Origin: an uncultured Bryobacteraceae bacterium
Lineage (GTDB): Bacteria > Acidobacteriota > Terriglobia > Bryobacterales > Bryobacteraceae
Length of the DNA stretch: 5,628 nucleotides
Assembly: GCA_937921835.1 (NCBI GenBank)
Contig: CAKZVG010000265.1
Coordinates: 1 to 5,628 of the forward strand
Direction of reading: 5' to 3'
The first letter of the stretch is position 1, and every line of letters begins with the position of its first letter. Shown here one piece after another: positions 1-5,628 of this stretch. A program made the position numbers and the translations under genes. Under the pieces are notes generated by a model. That model did no database searches. It saw only the letters and a list, made by a program, of their open reading frames with translations, and had not been told where the DNA came from.

Positions 1-29
1 AACGCCGCTTTGCGAAGCTCCGGCACGGT

Positions 30-35
30 AGGGGA
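30..35 (+). promoter_or_regulatory. Ribosome binding site of the co-polymerase gene
   Basis: The sequence AGGGGA lies five bases before the ATG at 41. It is a good purine-rich Shine-Dalgarno match and supports ATG 41 as the start. The bases before it (1-29) are too short to assign. A TAG at 29-31 could end an upstream reading frame, but nothing confirms this. Confidence 0.6.
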
Positions 36-40
36 ATCGA

Positions 41-1696
41 ATGCAACCCAATCCCGAACCCATTCACGTCGCGCGCCGGCCTCTCGACCTGGAGGACTAC
101 ATCGACATCGTGCGCCGGCACCGCGGGTGGATTTTCGGCCCGGTGTTCCTGGCGCTGGTGACCGCGGTCGTTGTGGCTTACGCGTGGCCGGATACCTACA
201 TATCGACGGCGGTCATCCGCGTCGTGCCGCCGCAGATCCCGGAACGGCTGGTGCCGAGCAACGTGAACGCCGAGATCGACCAGCGTATCAACTCGATGTC
301 GCAGGCGATCCTCAGCCGGAACACGCTCTCGGGCATGATCCAGACCTACAACTTGTACCCGTCCGAGCGGCAGCGGATGCCGATGGAGGACGTGGTCGAG
401 AACATGCGCAAGAACATCCGGGTGGGGCGCGCGCTCGGCGACTTCCGCACCCGCAGCGGTTCGGTGTCCGCCTTCAGCGTTTCCTTTTCCTACCCGGACC
501 GGATGATCGCGCAGCGGGTCACCTCGGAGCTGGTGACGCGGTTCATCGACGAGAACGTGCGCACCCGGTCCAGCCAATCGGTTCTGACCACCCAGTTCCT
601 GCGTGACCAGTTCGAGCAGGCCAAGCGGGAACTCGACGCGGTCGAACAGCGGCTCTCGGAGTTCCGGGCGAAGAATTTCGGCCGCCTGCCGGAGCAGGTG
701 GAGACCAACCTTCAGCAAATGTCGGTGCTCGAGACCCGCCTGTCGACGATTCAGTCCGCGCTCTCCCGATCGGCCAATGAGAAGCTGCTCCTGGAGGCGC
801 AGGTGCAGACGCTCAACTCGCAGTTGTCGCGGCTGCAAGGCCCGCCTCCCGAGGTTGCCGCCGCCCTCCCCGTGCGGAACGAGCGCATCGAGCAGTTGGA
901 GCGCGACATCGAGCGGCTGCGGATGGCCTTGAGCGGCCTGCGCGAACGATACCGGGAATCGCACCCGGACGTGCAACGGCTGGAATCGCAGTTGAACGTC
1001 CTGCTGGCGGCGCGCGACAAGCTTGTCGCCGAGGAGAAGGCCAAGCCTCCGGCGGAACGGGCGTCGCACCGGCCCGACCCAAGCGCGGCGCGCGAAGCGG
1101 CCGCCATTCAGGCCGCCATCGCCAAGACCCAAAGCCTGATTCAGGTTCAGGAGCTGGAATCCGCCAACCTGGTGCGGGAACGGGAACGCGTGGAGAAGTC
1201 GATCGCCGAGATCCGCGACCGGCTCCAGATCTCTCCCGTCAACGACAGCGAGTATTCGCGGCTGGTGCAGGACCGGAACCTGGCCCGGATGCGGTACGAC
1301 GAGCTCGACCGTAAACGGAACCAGTCCGAGCTCGCTTCGGATCTCGAAAACCAGCGCGCGGGAGAGACCCTGGAGTTGCTGGATCCCGCCTCGCTGCCGC
1401 AGAGCCCGTCCGCCCCCAACCGGGCCCGGATCATCCTGGTCGGCCTGATGGCCGGGCTGGTGCTGGGAGTGGGACTGGCGTTCACGCTGGAAGTCAAGGA
1501 CACTTCGCTCAAGAACCTGAAAGACGTCCGGGCCTACACCAAGCTGTCGGTTCTGGCCAGCGTGCCGCTGCTTGAAAACGATCTGCTGGTGCGCCGCCGC
1601 CGGCGCGTGGCTTGGCTGGTGTGGAGCGGCGTGGGCTTCCTGGGAGCCGTCATCATGGCGGCGTCGGTCGTTCTATATCACATGAAGCGCAGCTAG
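41..1696 (+). CDS. Wzz/GumC-family polysaccharide co-polymerase (chain-length determinant, kinase adaptor)
   Basis: Inner-membrane protein of 551 residues expected to set chain length and support export of an extracellular polysaccharide. A Wzz-type N-terminal domain (about 14-105) holds the first membrane segment (about 31-49). A long charged, heptad-like helical region (about 185-395) should form the periplasmic coiled coil; it includes a YRESHPD motif near 304-310. A GNVR-like segment follows (EYSRLVQDRNLARMRYDEL, about 404-422). A proline-rich stretch (PASLPQSPSAPNR, about 449-461) leads into the second membrane segment (about 464-482), the hallmark of this family. Unlike minimal Wzz proteins, it then has a cytoplasmic linker with five consecutive arginines (518-522) and a third hydrophobic segment (about 524-546) before a short KRS end. 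There is no fused kinase domain; the kinase is the next gene, 30 bases downstream, which makes this the likely activating adaptor. The family call is firm; the polymer made is unknown. Confidence 0.92.
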   Translation: MQPNPEPIHVARRPLDLEDYIDIVRRHRGWIFGPVFLALVTAVVVAYAWPDTYISTAVIRVVPPQIPERLVPSNVNAEIDQRINSMSQAILSRNTLSGMIQTYNLYPSERQRMPMEDVVENMRKNIRVGRALGDFRTRSGSVSAFSVSFSYPDRMIAQRVTSELVTRFIDENVRTRSSQSVLTTQFLRDQFEQAKRELDAVEQRLSEFRAKNFGRLPEQVETNLQQMSVLETRLSTIQSALSRSANEKLLLEAQVQTLNSQLSRLQGPPPEVAAALPVRNERIEQLERDIERLRMALSGLRERYRESHPDVQRLESQLNVLLAARDKLVAEEKAKPPAERASHRPDPSAAREAAAIQAAIAKTQSLIQVQELESANLVRERERVEKSIAEIRDRLQISPVNDSEYSRLVQDRNLARMRYDELDRKRNQSELASDLENQRAGETLELLDPASLPQSPSAPNRARIILVGLMAGLVLGVGLAFTLEVKDTSLKNLKDVRAYTKLSVLASVPLLENDLLVRRRRRVAWLVWSGVGFLGAVIMAASVVLYHMKRS

Positions 1697-1711
1697 AGGC
1701 GGAAGTCCGCC

Positions 1712-1718
1712 GGAGGGG
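1712..1718 (+). promoter_or_regulatory. Ribosome binding site that decides the kinase start
   Basis: The sequence GGAGGGG is a strong Shine-Dalgarno match. Its GGAGG core ends ten bases before ATG 1727, a workable spacing. The alternative in-frame GTG at 1718 overlaps the last base of the site and could not be served by it. The kinase therefore most likely starts at 1727. Confidence 0.75.
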
Positions 1719-1726
1719 TGATCTCG

Positions 1727-2629
1727 ATGAGCAGAGTCTATGACGCGTTGCGGCGGGCCGAACAGGCGGGCGTGAACCTGTCCGCCACGCCGGCCGCCGG
1801 GCCGGTTCCCGCGGCGCCGCCGCTCAACGGGCTCCTGGATCTCATCCAGGAAGTCCCGTACACGCCCAATCCGGAGGCGCACATGATCGACGCCTCGCGG
1901 CCTGAGGCGGCGCCCGCCGAAGAATTCCGCGCGCTGCGCACCCGGCTGAACCACATGCAGAGCCTTCAGCCGATCCATTCCGTGATCGTGACCAGCACGT
2001 CGCCGGCCGAGGGCAAGTCTTTTTCGGCCGTCAACCTCGCCCTGGCGCAGGCCAACATCTCCGGCAATCTGACGCTGCTGGCCGACTTCGACTTCCGGCG
2101 CCCGATCATCCACAACATGTTTCAGATCGAGCGCAGCCCCGGCATCACCGACTACCTGCTTGGCAAGGCGCCCCTGCACCAGGTGATCCGTAAGATCTCC
2201 GGGACCAGCTTGTACGTCATGCCCGCCGGCGAAGCGGTGCTCAATCCGCTCGAGCTTCTGAATCTGCGCGAGGTCAAAGCCATGCTGATCCAGTTGCCTT
2301 CCCTCTTCAACTGGGTGATTCTCGACAGCCCCCCGCTGCTGTTCGCCGCCGACGCCAACCTACTGGCGACGCTCTGCCATGGCACCCTGCTGGTGGTCCG
2401 GATCGGCGCCACGACGATTGACTCCGTCACCCGCGCTATGCAGTCCCTGTGCCAGAACAACGTGCTGGGGATCATCGTGAACGGTGCCCGCCGCGGCGAA
2501 CTCTACAGTAAGTACACTTACTACCACTCTTACTACTACTCTTACGGTAACCGTTCCGGCGACAAGCCGGGCGGGGAGCCGGGCGAAATGCAGGAGCAGA
2601 AGCGGGACCAGCCGCCTGCGGCGGGTTGA
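1727..2629 (+). CDS. CpsD/CapB-type bacterial tyrosine kinase (BY-kinase) for exopolysaccharide synthesis
   Basis: Cytoplasmic P-loop protein-tyrosine kinase of 300 residues that should bind the preceding membrane co-polymerase, autophosphorylate on its tail and so regulate polymerisation and export. It starts MSRVYDALRRAEQ, common in this class, followed by an Ala/Pro-rich linker. The oligomerisation motif ExxRxxR is present (E65, R68, R71). Walker A reads SPAEGKS (92-98, catalytic K97); the glycine often found before EGK is alanine. Walker A' is ADFDFRRP (D120, D122, R124) and Walker B is VILDSPP (D200). The tail has eight tyrosines within 14 residues (260-273), the expected autophosphorylation cluster, then about 27 hydrophilic Gly/Pro/Glu/Lys-rich residues. 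The start at ATG 1727 is chosen over GTG 1718 because of the Shine-Dalgarno position. With the co-polymerase it forms a split Wzc-like system, probably one transcript. A non-kinase MinD/ParA ATPase is unlikely given the tyrosine tail. Confidence 0.93.
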   Translation: MSRVYDALRRAEQAGVNLSATPAAGPVPAAPPLNGLLDLIQEVPYTPNPEAHMIDASRPEAAPAEEFRALRTRLNHMQSLQPIHSVIVTSTSPAEGKSFSAVNLALAQANISGNLTLLADFDFRRPIIHNMFQIERSPGITDYLLGKAPLHQVIRKISGTSLYVMPAGEAVLNPLELLNLREVKAMLIQLPSLFNWVILDSPPLLFAADANLLATLCHGTLLVVRIGATTIDSVTRAMQSLCQNNVLGIIVNGARRGELYSKYTYYHSYYYSYGNRSGDKPGGEPGEMQEQKRDQPPAAG

Positions 2630-2639
2630 GCGCCCGCCG
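2619..2639 (+). terminator. GC-rich hairpin spanning the kinase stop codon (doubtful terminator)
   Basis: CGGCGGG (2619-2625) can pair with CCCGCCG (2633-2639) around a seven-base loop that contains the kinase stop codon. It overlaps a perfect ten-base palindrome CCGCCGGCGG at 2634-2643. No T-run follows, so it is not a standard intrinsic terminator. It could reduce read-through into the sulfatase gene, or be a chance result of the high GC content. Confidence 0.2.
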
Positions 2640-2668
2640 GCGGCGCGCGATCGGCTATGCTGATTCGC

Positions 2669-4129
2669 ATGACCCGCCGCCATTTTCTCGCTTCGGCGGC
2701 CGCCTGCGCCGCCGCGCAAGGCCGCCAGCGTCCTAACGTCCTGTTCCTTTCCGTCGACGACATGAACGACTGGGTGGGGTGCCTTGGCGGCTACCCGGGT
2801 GTTCGAACCCCGCACATCGACCGCCTGGCGCGCCGCGGCGCCCTCTTCTCCAACGCCCACTGCGCCTCGCCGCTCTGCAACCCCTCGCGCACCTCGCTGT
2901 TGACGGGCCTCGCCGCGCACACCACCGGCATCTACAACAACGACCAGTGGTGGCGCCCGGCGCTCCCTGGCGTGGTCACCCTTCCCCTCCATTTCAAGCA
3001 GAACGGCTATCACGTCGCCGGAGCGGGCAAGGTCTTCCACCATACGGCGGGCTTCAATCCGCCCGATCAGTGGCATGAGTTCCGCTTGCAGGTCTTCGAC
3101 GATCCCTGGTACCGCCGCGCGGACTGGTATCCGTGGAACAAGCGAGTGCCACCGCCGCCCGGACATCCCTTCAACGGGCTTCACGACTTCCCCGGCGAGT
3201 TCGACTGGGGCGTGCTCCCGTGGCCCGAAGGCGAGTACGGCGACATGAAAGCGGTGGAGTTCGCCGAGGAGTTTCTGTCCCGGCGGCACCAGCAGCCGTT
3301 CTTCCTCTCCATCGGACTCTGGCACCCGCACATCCCGCTCTTCGCGCCCCAGAACTACTTCGACCTGTATCCGGAGGACCGGGTGAAGCTGCCCGAGTGC
3401 CCCCCCGGCGATCTCGACGACGTTCCCGAGATGGGACGCAAGTTCGCCGCCGCCCGCCGCGCCGAGCACGATCGCATTCTGAAGGAAGGCAAGTGGCGCG
3501 AGGCGGTGCGCGCGTATCTGGCGTGTATCTCCTTCGCTGACGCCATGGTCGGGCGGACGCTGGCGGCGCTCGACCGGAGCGCTTACGCCCGCGACACCCT
3601 GGTGGTGTTCTGGTCCGACAACGGCTGGCACTTGGGCGAGAAGGAGCACTGGCACAAATCGACGCTCTGGCAGCGCTCGACCCACGTGCCGCTCATCTTC
3701 AGCGGGCCGCCGGTGCGGGCGGCCGGCCAGACCCGCCAGCAGGCGGTCACGCTGCTCGATCTCTACCCGACCCTGGTCGAGCTGTGCGGTCTGCCCCCGC
3801 GCAAGGAACTCGAAGGCGAGAGCCTGGCGCCGCTGCTCGCCAACCCGCGCGCCCGGCGCGAGCGCCCGGCGGTGATCACCTACCTCGAGGGCAATCACGC
3901 CGTTTGTGACGAGCGCTGGCGCTACATCCGCTACCGCGACGGCGGCGAGGAGCTATACGACCGCCACGCCGACCCGGGAGAGTTCCGCAACCTGGCTTCC
4001 CTGAAGCGCCACGAGAGCGTGAAACGGAACCTGGCGCGCTGGATACCGAAATCCAGCGCCGCGCCGCAACCGGAAAAGGATGCCTACGACTTCGACTTTG
4101 CCACCCACACCTGGAAGCGGAAGGGGTGA
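2669..4129 (+). CDS. Secreted type I sulfatase, iduronate-2-sulfatase-like
   Basis: Hydrolase of the formylglycine-dependent sulfatase family, expected to remove sulfate esters from a glycan outside the cytoplasm. Numbering is for the 486-residue form from ATG 2669. The N-terminus MTRRHFLASAAACAAAQG looks like a short twin-arginine signal, probably cleaved near AAA-QG. Metal-ligand residues are in SVDDMNDW (D30, D31). The signature CNPSRTSLLTG carries the cysteine (C70) that a formylglycine-generating enzyme would convert, with P72, S73 and R74 intact. Further active-site motifs are GAGKVFHH (K121, H124), HPHIP (219-223), WSDNGWHLG (D317, N318, H321) and HWHK (K330). The C-terminal WRYIRYRDGGEELYD block and ARWIPK are typical of iduronate-2-sulfatase-like bacterial members. 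Length is normal. An in-frame ATG at 2657 would add MLIR; neither start has a clear Shine-Dalgarno site, and 2669 is preferred because it places the twin arginines at residues 3-4. The true substrate is not determinable here; choline-sulfatase or other glycan sulfatases are alternatives. Confidence 0.9.
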   Translation: MTRRHFLASAAACAAAQGRQRPNVLFLSVDDMNDWVGCLGGYPGVRTPHIDRLARRGALFSNAHCASPLCNPSRTSLLTGLAAHTTGIYNNDQWWRPALPGVVTLPLHFKQNGYHVAGAGKVFHHTAGFNPPDQWHEFRLQVFDDPWYRRADWYPWNKRVPPPPGHPFNGLHDFPGEFDWGVLPWPEGEYGDMKAVEFAEEFLSRRHQQPFFLSIGLWHPHIPLFAPQNYFDLYPEDRVKLPECPPGDLDDVPEMGRKFAAARRAEHDRILKEGKWREAVRAYLACISFADAMVGRTLAALDRSAYARDTLVVFWSDNGWHLGEKEHWHKSTLWQRSTHVPLIFSGPPVRAAGQTRQQAVTLLDLYPTLVELCGLPPRKELEGESLAPLLANPRARRERPAVITYLEGNHAVCDERWRYIRYRDGGEELYDRHADPGEFRNLASLKRHESVKRNLARWIPKSSAAPQPEKDAYDFDFATHTWKRKG

Positions 4130-4163
4130 ACGCGGGCCGTACCGCCTAAGGCTCTCCCAGACT

Positions 4164-4180
4164 TCCGGCGGCTGGCCGGA
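4164..4180. terminator. Small hairpin between convergent genes (possible shared terminator)
   Basis: TCCGGC (4164-4169) and GCCGGA (4175-4180) form a perfect six-base stem with a five-base loop in the 56-base gap between the sulfatase stop (4127-4129) and the transporter stop (4186-4188). Its position suits a bidirectional terminator for the two converging transcripts. The flanks lack a real T-run on either strand, so the call is weak. Confidence 0.3.
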
Positions 4181-4185
4181 TCCCT

Positions 4186-5448
4186 TCACGACACGCGTCC
4201 GGGCAGCCGCTCTTCCCTGCGCACCGTGGCCAGAATGATGGCCAGACCCACCGGATACAGCACTCCGCAGACCAGGAAAACCGGAGCGAAGGACGCCGCC
4301 TCGACGATGCGTCCGATGGCGAGGCTCGACAGGAAGCCGCCGATGCCGCCCGCCGTCCCCGACAGACCCACCACGGTGGCGACGCTCGAGGCCGGGAACA
4401 GGTCTCCGATGAGCGTCATGTAGTTGGTCATCCAGAAGCCATGGGCGAACATCAGCACGCCGAGCAGGGTCACCGCCCAGAAGGAATCGGGCGCGCGAAG
4501 AGCGAGGATCGAGACCGGCGTGAGAAACGCCGCCCCGGCCATGACCGCCTTGCGGGCGCGGGGCGGATTCCAGCCGCGGCTCACCAGCCGGTCCGACACC
4601 CCTCCGCCCAGCAGTGAAGAGATTCCCAGCGTGAGAAACGGGATCCAGGACAGCCGCCCGATCTCTTCGAGCGACGCGCCGCGCTCGCGGCTGAGATACT
4701 GCGGGATCCAGAACATGTAGAAGTAGAACACCGGGTCGAGCAGGAAGCGCGTAAGCACGAAGCCCCACACCTCGCGGCGCGCCGCGAGCGCCGCCACCGG
4801 CCAGGGCTTCTCCTTGCCGCCGGCGTCGCGTCCGGTGAGGATCAGTTCGCGCTCGAGGGCGTTGGCGAAGCGCGATTCCTCGGGTTTGCGGAACAGCAGG
4901 AACCAGGCCGCCACCCACAGCGCGCCGATCGCTCCGGTGAGGACGAACGCACCGCGCCAGCCCACCGACTGCGACGCCGCCACGATCAGCGGCGGCGCCA
5001 GCACGGCGCCGATGGCCGAGCCTCCGGTGGTCGCCAGGCCCATCGCCAGCGCGCGTTCGCGCTTCGGGAACCATTCGAGAATCCCCTTGGCCGCGCCCGG
5101 AAAGCAGCCGCCCTCGCCTACGCCCAGCAGGAACCGGAAGGCGGTGAGCTGCCCGCCGCTGCGAGCCACGGCGTGCAGCAGGCTTGCCACGGTCCAGAAG
5201 GCGACGCTCAAGCCCAGCCCCAGCCGCGTCCCCACCAGGTCGATGATCCGACCGCCCACGGTGAACATCACGCTATAGGCGAGCGTGAAAGCCGACACCG
5301 CCTGCGCGTATTCGATGTTGGTGAGTTCGAGGTCCGGCAGGATGCGCGGCGCCAGCACCGAGAGCACCTGCCGGTCGAAGAAGCTCAACGCCGAGGCGCA
5401 GAACAACAGCCCCGCCACAACCCAGCGGAAGCGTGTCGCCGGCTTCAC
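4186..5448 (-). CDS. ACS-family MFS transporter, hexuronate transporter (ExuT)-like
   Basis: Inner-membrane secondary transporter of 420 residues with the length and roughly twelve hydrophobic segments of the major facilitator superfamily. Family signs are DRQVLSVLAP after the first segment (about 25-34), a motif-A-like GGRIIDLVGTRLG loop (65-77), GVGEGGCFPGAAKGILEWFP (109-128) followed by KRERALAMGLATTGGSAIGA, then WRGAFVLTGAIGALWVAAWF (164-183), DPVFYFYMFWIPQYLS (238-253) and GDLFPASSVATVVGLSG (348-364). These blocks match the anion:cation symporter group that includes hexuronate (ExuT), galactarate/glucarate and related sugar-acid carriers, usually driven by protons. The start is GTG, supported by a Shine-Dalgarno GGGAG nine bases upstream and by direct abutment to the upstream isomerase stop (TGAGTG), which suggests translational coupling. 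Substrate is inferred only: a sugar acid or the isomerase's sugar. Confidence 0.9.
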   Translation of the reverse strand: MKPATRFRWVVAGLLFCASALSFFDRQVLSVLAPRILPDLELTNIEYAQAVSAFTLAYSVMFTVGGRIIDLVGTRLGLGLSVAFWTVASLLHAVARSGGQLTAFRFLLGVGEGGCFPGAAKGILEWFPKRERALAMGLATTGGSAIGAVLAPPLIVAASQSVGWRGAFVLTGAIGALWVAAWFLLFRKPEESRFANALERELILTGRDAGGKEKPWPVAALAARREVWGFVLTRFLLDPVFYFYMFWIPQYLSRERGASLEEIGRLSWIPFLTLGISSLLGGGVSDRLVSRGWNPPRARKAVMAGAAFLTPVSILALRAPDSFWAVTLLGVLMFAHGFWMTNYMTLIGDLFPASSVATVVGLSGTAGGIGGFLSSLAIGRIVEAASFAPVFLVCGVLYPVGLAIILATVRREERLPGRVS

Positions 5449-5628
5449 TCAGCGGGACTCCCGCGCCACCACGGCGCATTCGATGTTCAGAACGCCCGCG
5501 ATCTTCTCCAGCGCTCCGACGCGGTGGCCCACGCCGAGCGCGAAGTGGTGCGTCGGGCCTTCCGCCACCCAGCGCTTGAGGAACGTGCGCACGTCGGGTT
5601 TGAAGAAGCCGCGCGTGTTGGTGTTGCC
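5449..5628 (-). CDS. L-fucose/L-arabinose isomerase family protein, C-terminal fragment (partial)
   Basis: Only the last 59 codons and the stop are inside the window; the gene continues beyond 5628. The translation begins GNTNTRGFFKPDVRTF and contains KRWVAEGPTHHFALGVGH followed by ALEKIAGVLNIECAVV. The block W-x(3)-GP-x-HH-x-A-x-GVGH, then EK-x-A-x-x-L, is the C-terminal signature I associate with the fucose/arabinose isomerase superfamily, where the paired histidines lie near the metal-binding active site. Such enzymes interconvert aldoses and ketoses in the cytoplasm. The stop TGA (5449-5451) directly touches the transporter's GTG start, so the two genes are very probably co-transcribed for uptake and first-step catabolism of one sugar. 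Exact substrate (L-fucose, L-arabinose or a related sugar) cannot be told from the fragment. Confidence 0.7.
   Translation of the reverse strand, partial: GNTNTRGFFKPDVRTFLKRWVAEGPTHHFALGVGHRVGALEKIAGVLNIECAVVARESR
5458..5462 (-). promoter_or_regulatory. Ribosome binding site of the transporter, inside the isomerase gene
   Basis: On the minus strand GGGAG lies nine bases before the GTG at 5448 and within the last codons of the isomerase. It supports the GTG start and translation of the transporter from the same message as the isomerase. Confidence 0.55.

Noticed and set aside
2..31. Possible tail of an upstream gene ending in TAG at 29-31
   Set aside because: Only nine codons are visible, the other two frames are also open, and nothing identifies a product.
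10..606. Plus-strand open frame of 198 codons overlapping the co-polymerase
   Set aside because: The Arg/Pro/Ala-rich translation resembles no family, and the overlapping frame has clear Wzz features and a ribosome-binding site.
2634..2643. Perfect ten-base palindrome CCGCCGGCGG as an operator
   Set aside because: Such short GC palindromes arise often by chance at this base composition, and no second copy or known regulator site supports it.
2690..2722. Possible lipoprotein signal in the sulfatase N-terminus (cysteine in AAAC)
   Set aside because: There is no leucine-type residue at -3 of a lipobox. The twin-arginine motif and A-x-A cleavage context fit a soluble secreted enzyme better.
2360..3898. 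Long minus-strand open frame of 512 codons opposite the kinase and sulfatase
   Set aside because: The translation is low-complexity Arg/Ala/Gly/Val-rich with no recognisable domain. It overlaps two well-supported genes, and long antisense frames are expected in GC-rich coding DNA.
3953..5074. Minus-strand open frame of 373 codons overlapping the transporter
   Set aside because: It is out of frame with the convincing MFS protein and its Arg/Gly-rich translation shows no membrane segments or motifs. It is a shadow.
4814..5278. Plus-strand open frames opposite the transporter (also 4226-4423 and 4424-4720)
   Set aside because: They are antisense to strongly supported transporter motifs and show no domains or plausible start sites.

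Overview
The window is uniformly GC-rich and densely coding, with short intergenic gaps. It suggests a free-living Gram-negative bacterium. My best guess is Acidobacteriota (Solibacter/Bryobacter-like), because an exopolysaccharide tyrosine-kinase module, a Tat-type sulfatase beginning MTRRHFL and an ExuT-like transporter paired with a fucose/arabinose-type isomerase occur together. Planctomycetota or Verrucomicrobiota also carry many sulfatases and cannot be excluded from the sequence alone.

Left part (41-2629, + strand): a two-gene exopolysaccharide-control module. The first gene encodes a 551-residue Wzz/GumC-type polysaccharide co-polymerase with a long periplasmic coiled coil and three predicted membrane segments. 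Thirty bases later comes a separate cytoplasmic BY-kinase (CpsD/CapB type, 300 residues) with Walker A, A' and B motifs and a tail with eight tyrosines. This is the split membrane-adaptor plus kinase arrangement, not the fused Wzc arrangement. The pair should control chain length and export of a surface polysaccharide through cycles of tyrosine phosphorylation.

Middle (2657/2669-4129, + strand): a secreted or periplasmic type I sulfatase with the C-x-P-S-R formylglycine signature, resembling iduronate-2-sulfatase. It follows the kinase closely on the same strand, with no recognisable Shine-Dalgarno sequence.

Right part (5628-4186, - strand): the C-terminal end of a sugar isomerase of the L-fucose/L-arabinose isomerase class, cut by the window edge. 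Its stop codon directly abuts the GTG start of an ACS/ExuT-like major facilitator transporter. These two look like one operon for uptake and isomerisation of a monosaccharide or sugar acid. The operon converges on the sulfatase across a 56-base gap that holds a small hairpin.

Taken together, the right two thirds could serve scavenging of a sulfated, uronate- or fucose-containing glycan (desulfation, import, isomerisation), next to a locus that makes the cell's own polysaccharide. That functional link is inference from adjacency. No RNA genes, mobile elements, CRISPR arrays or clearly novel system were found.
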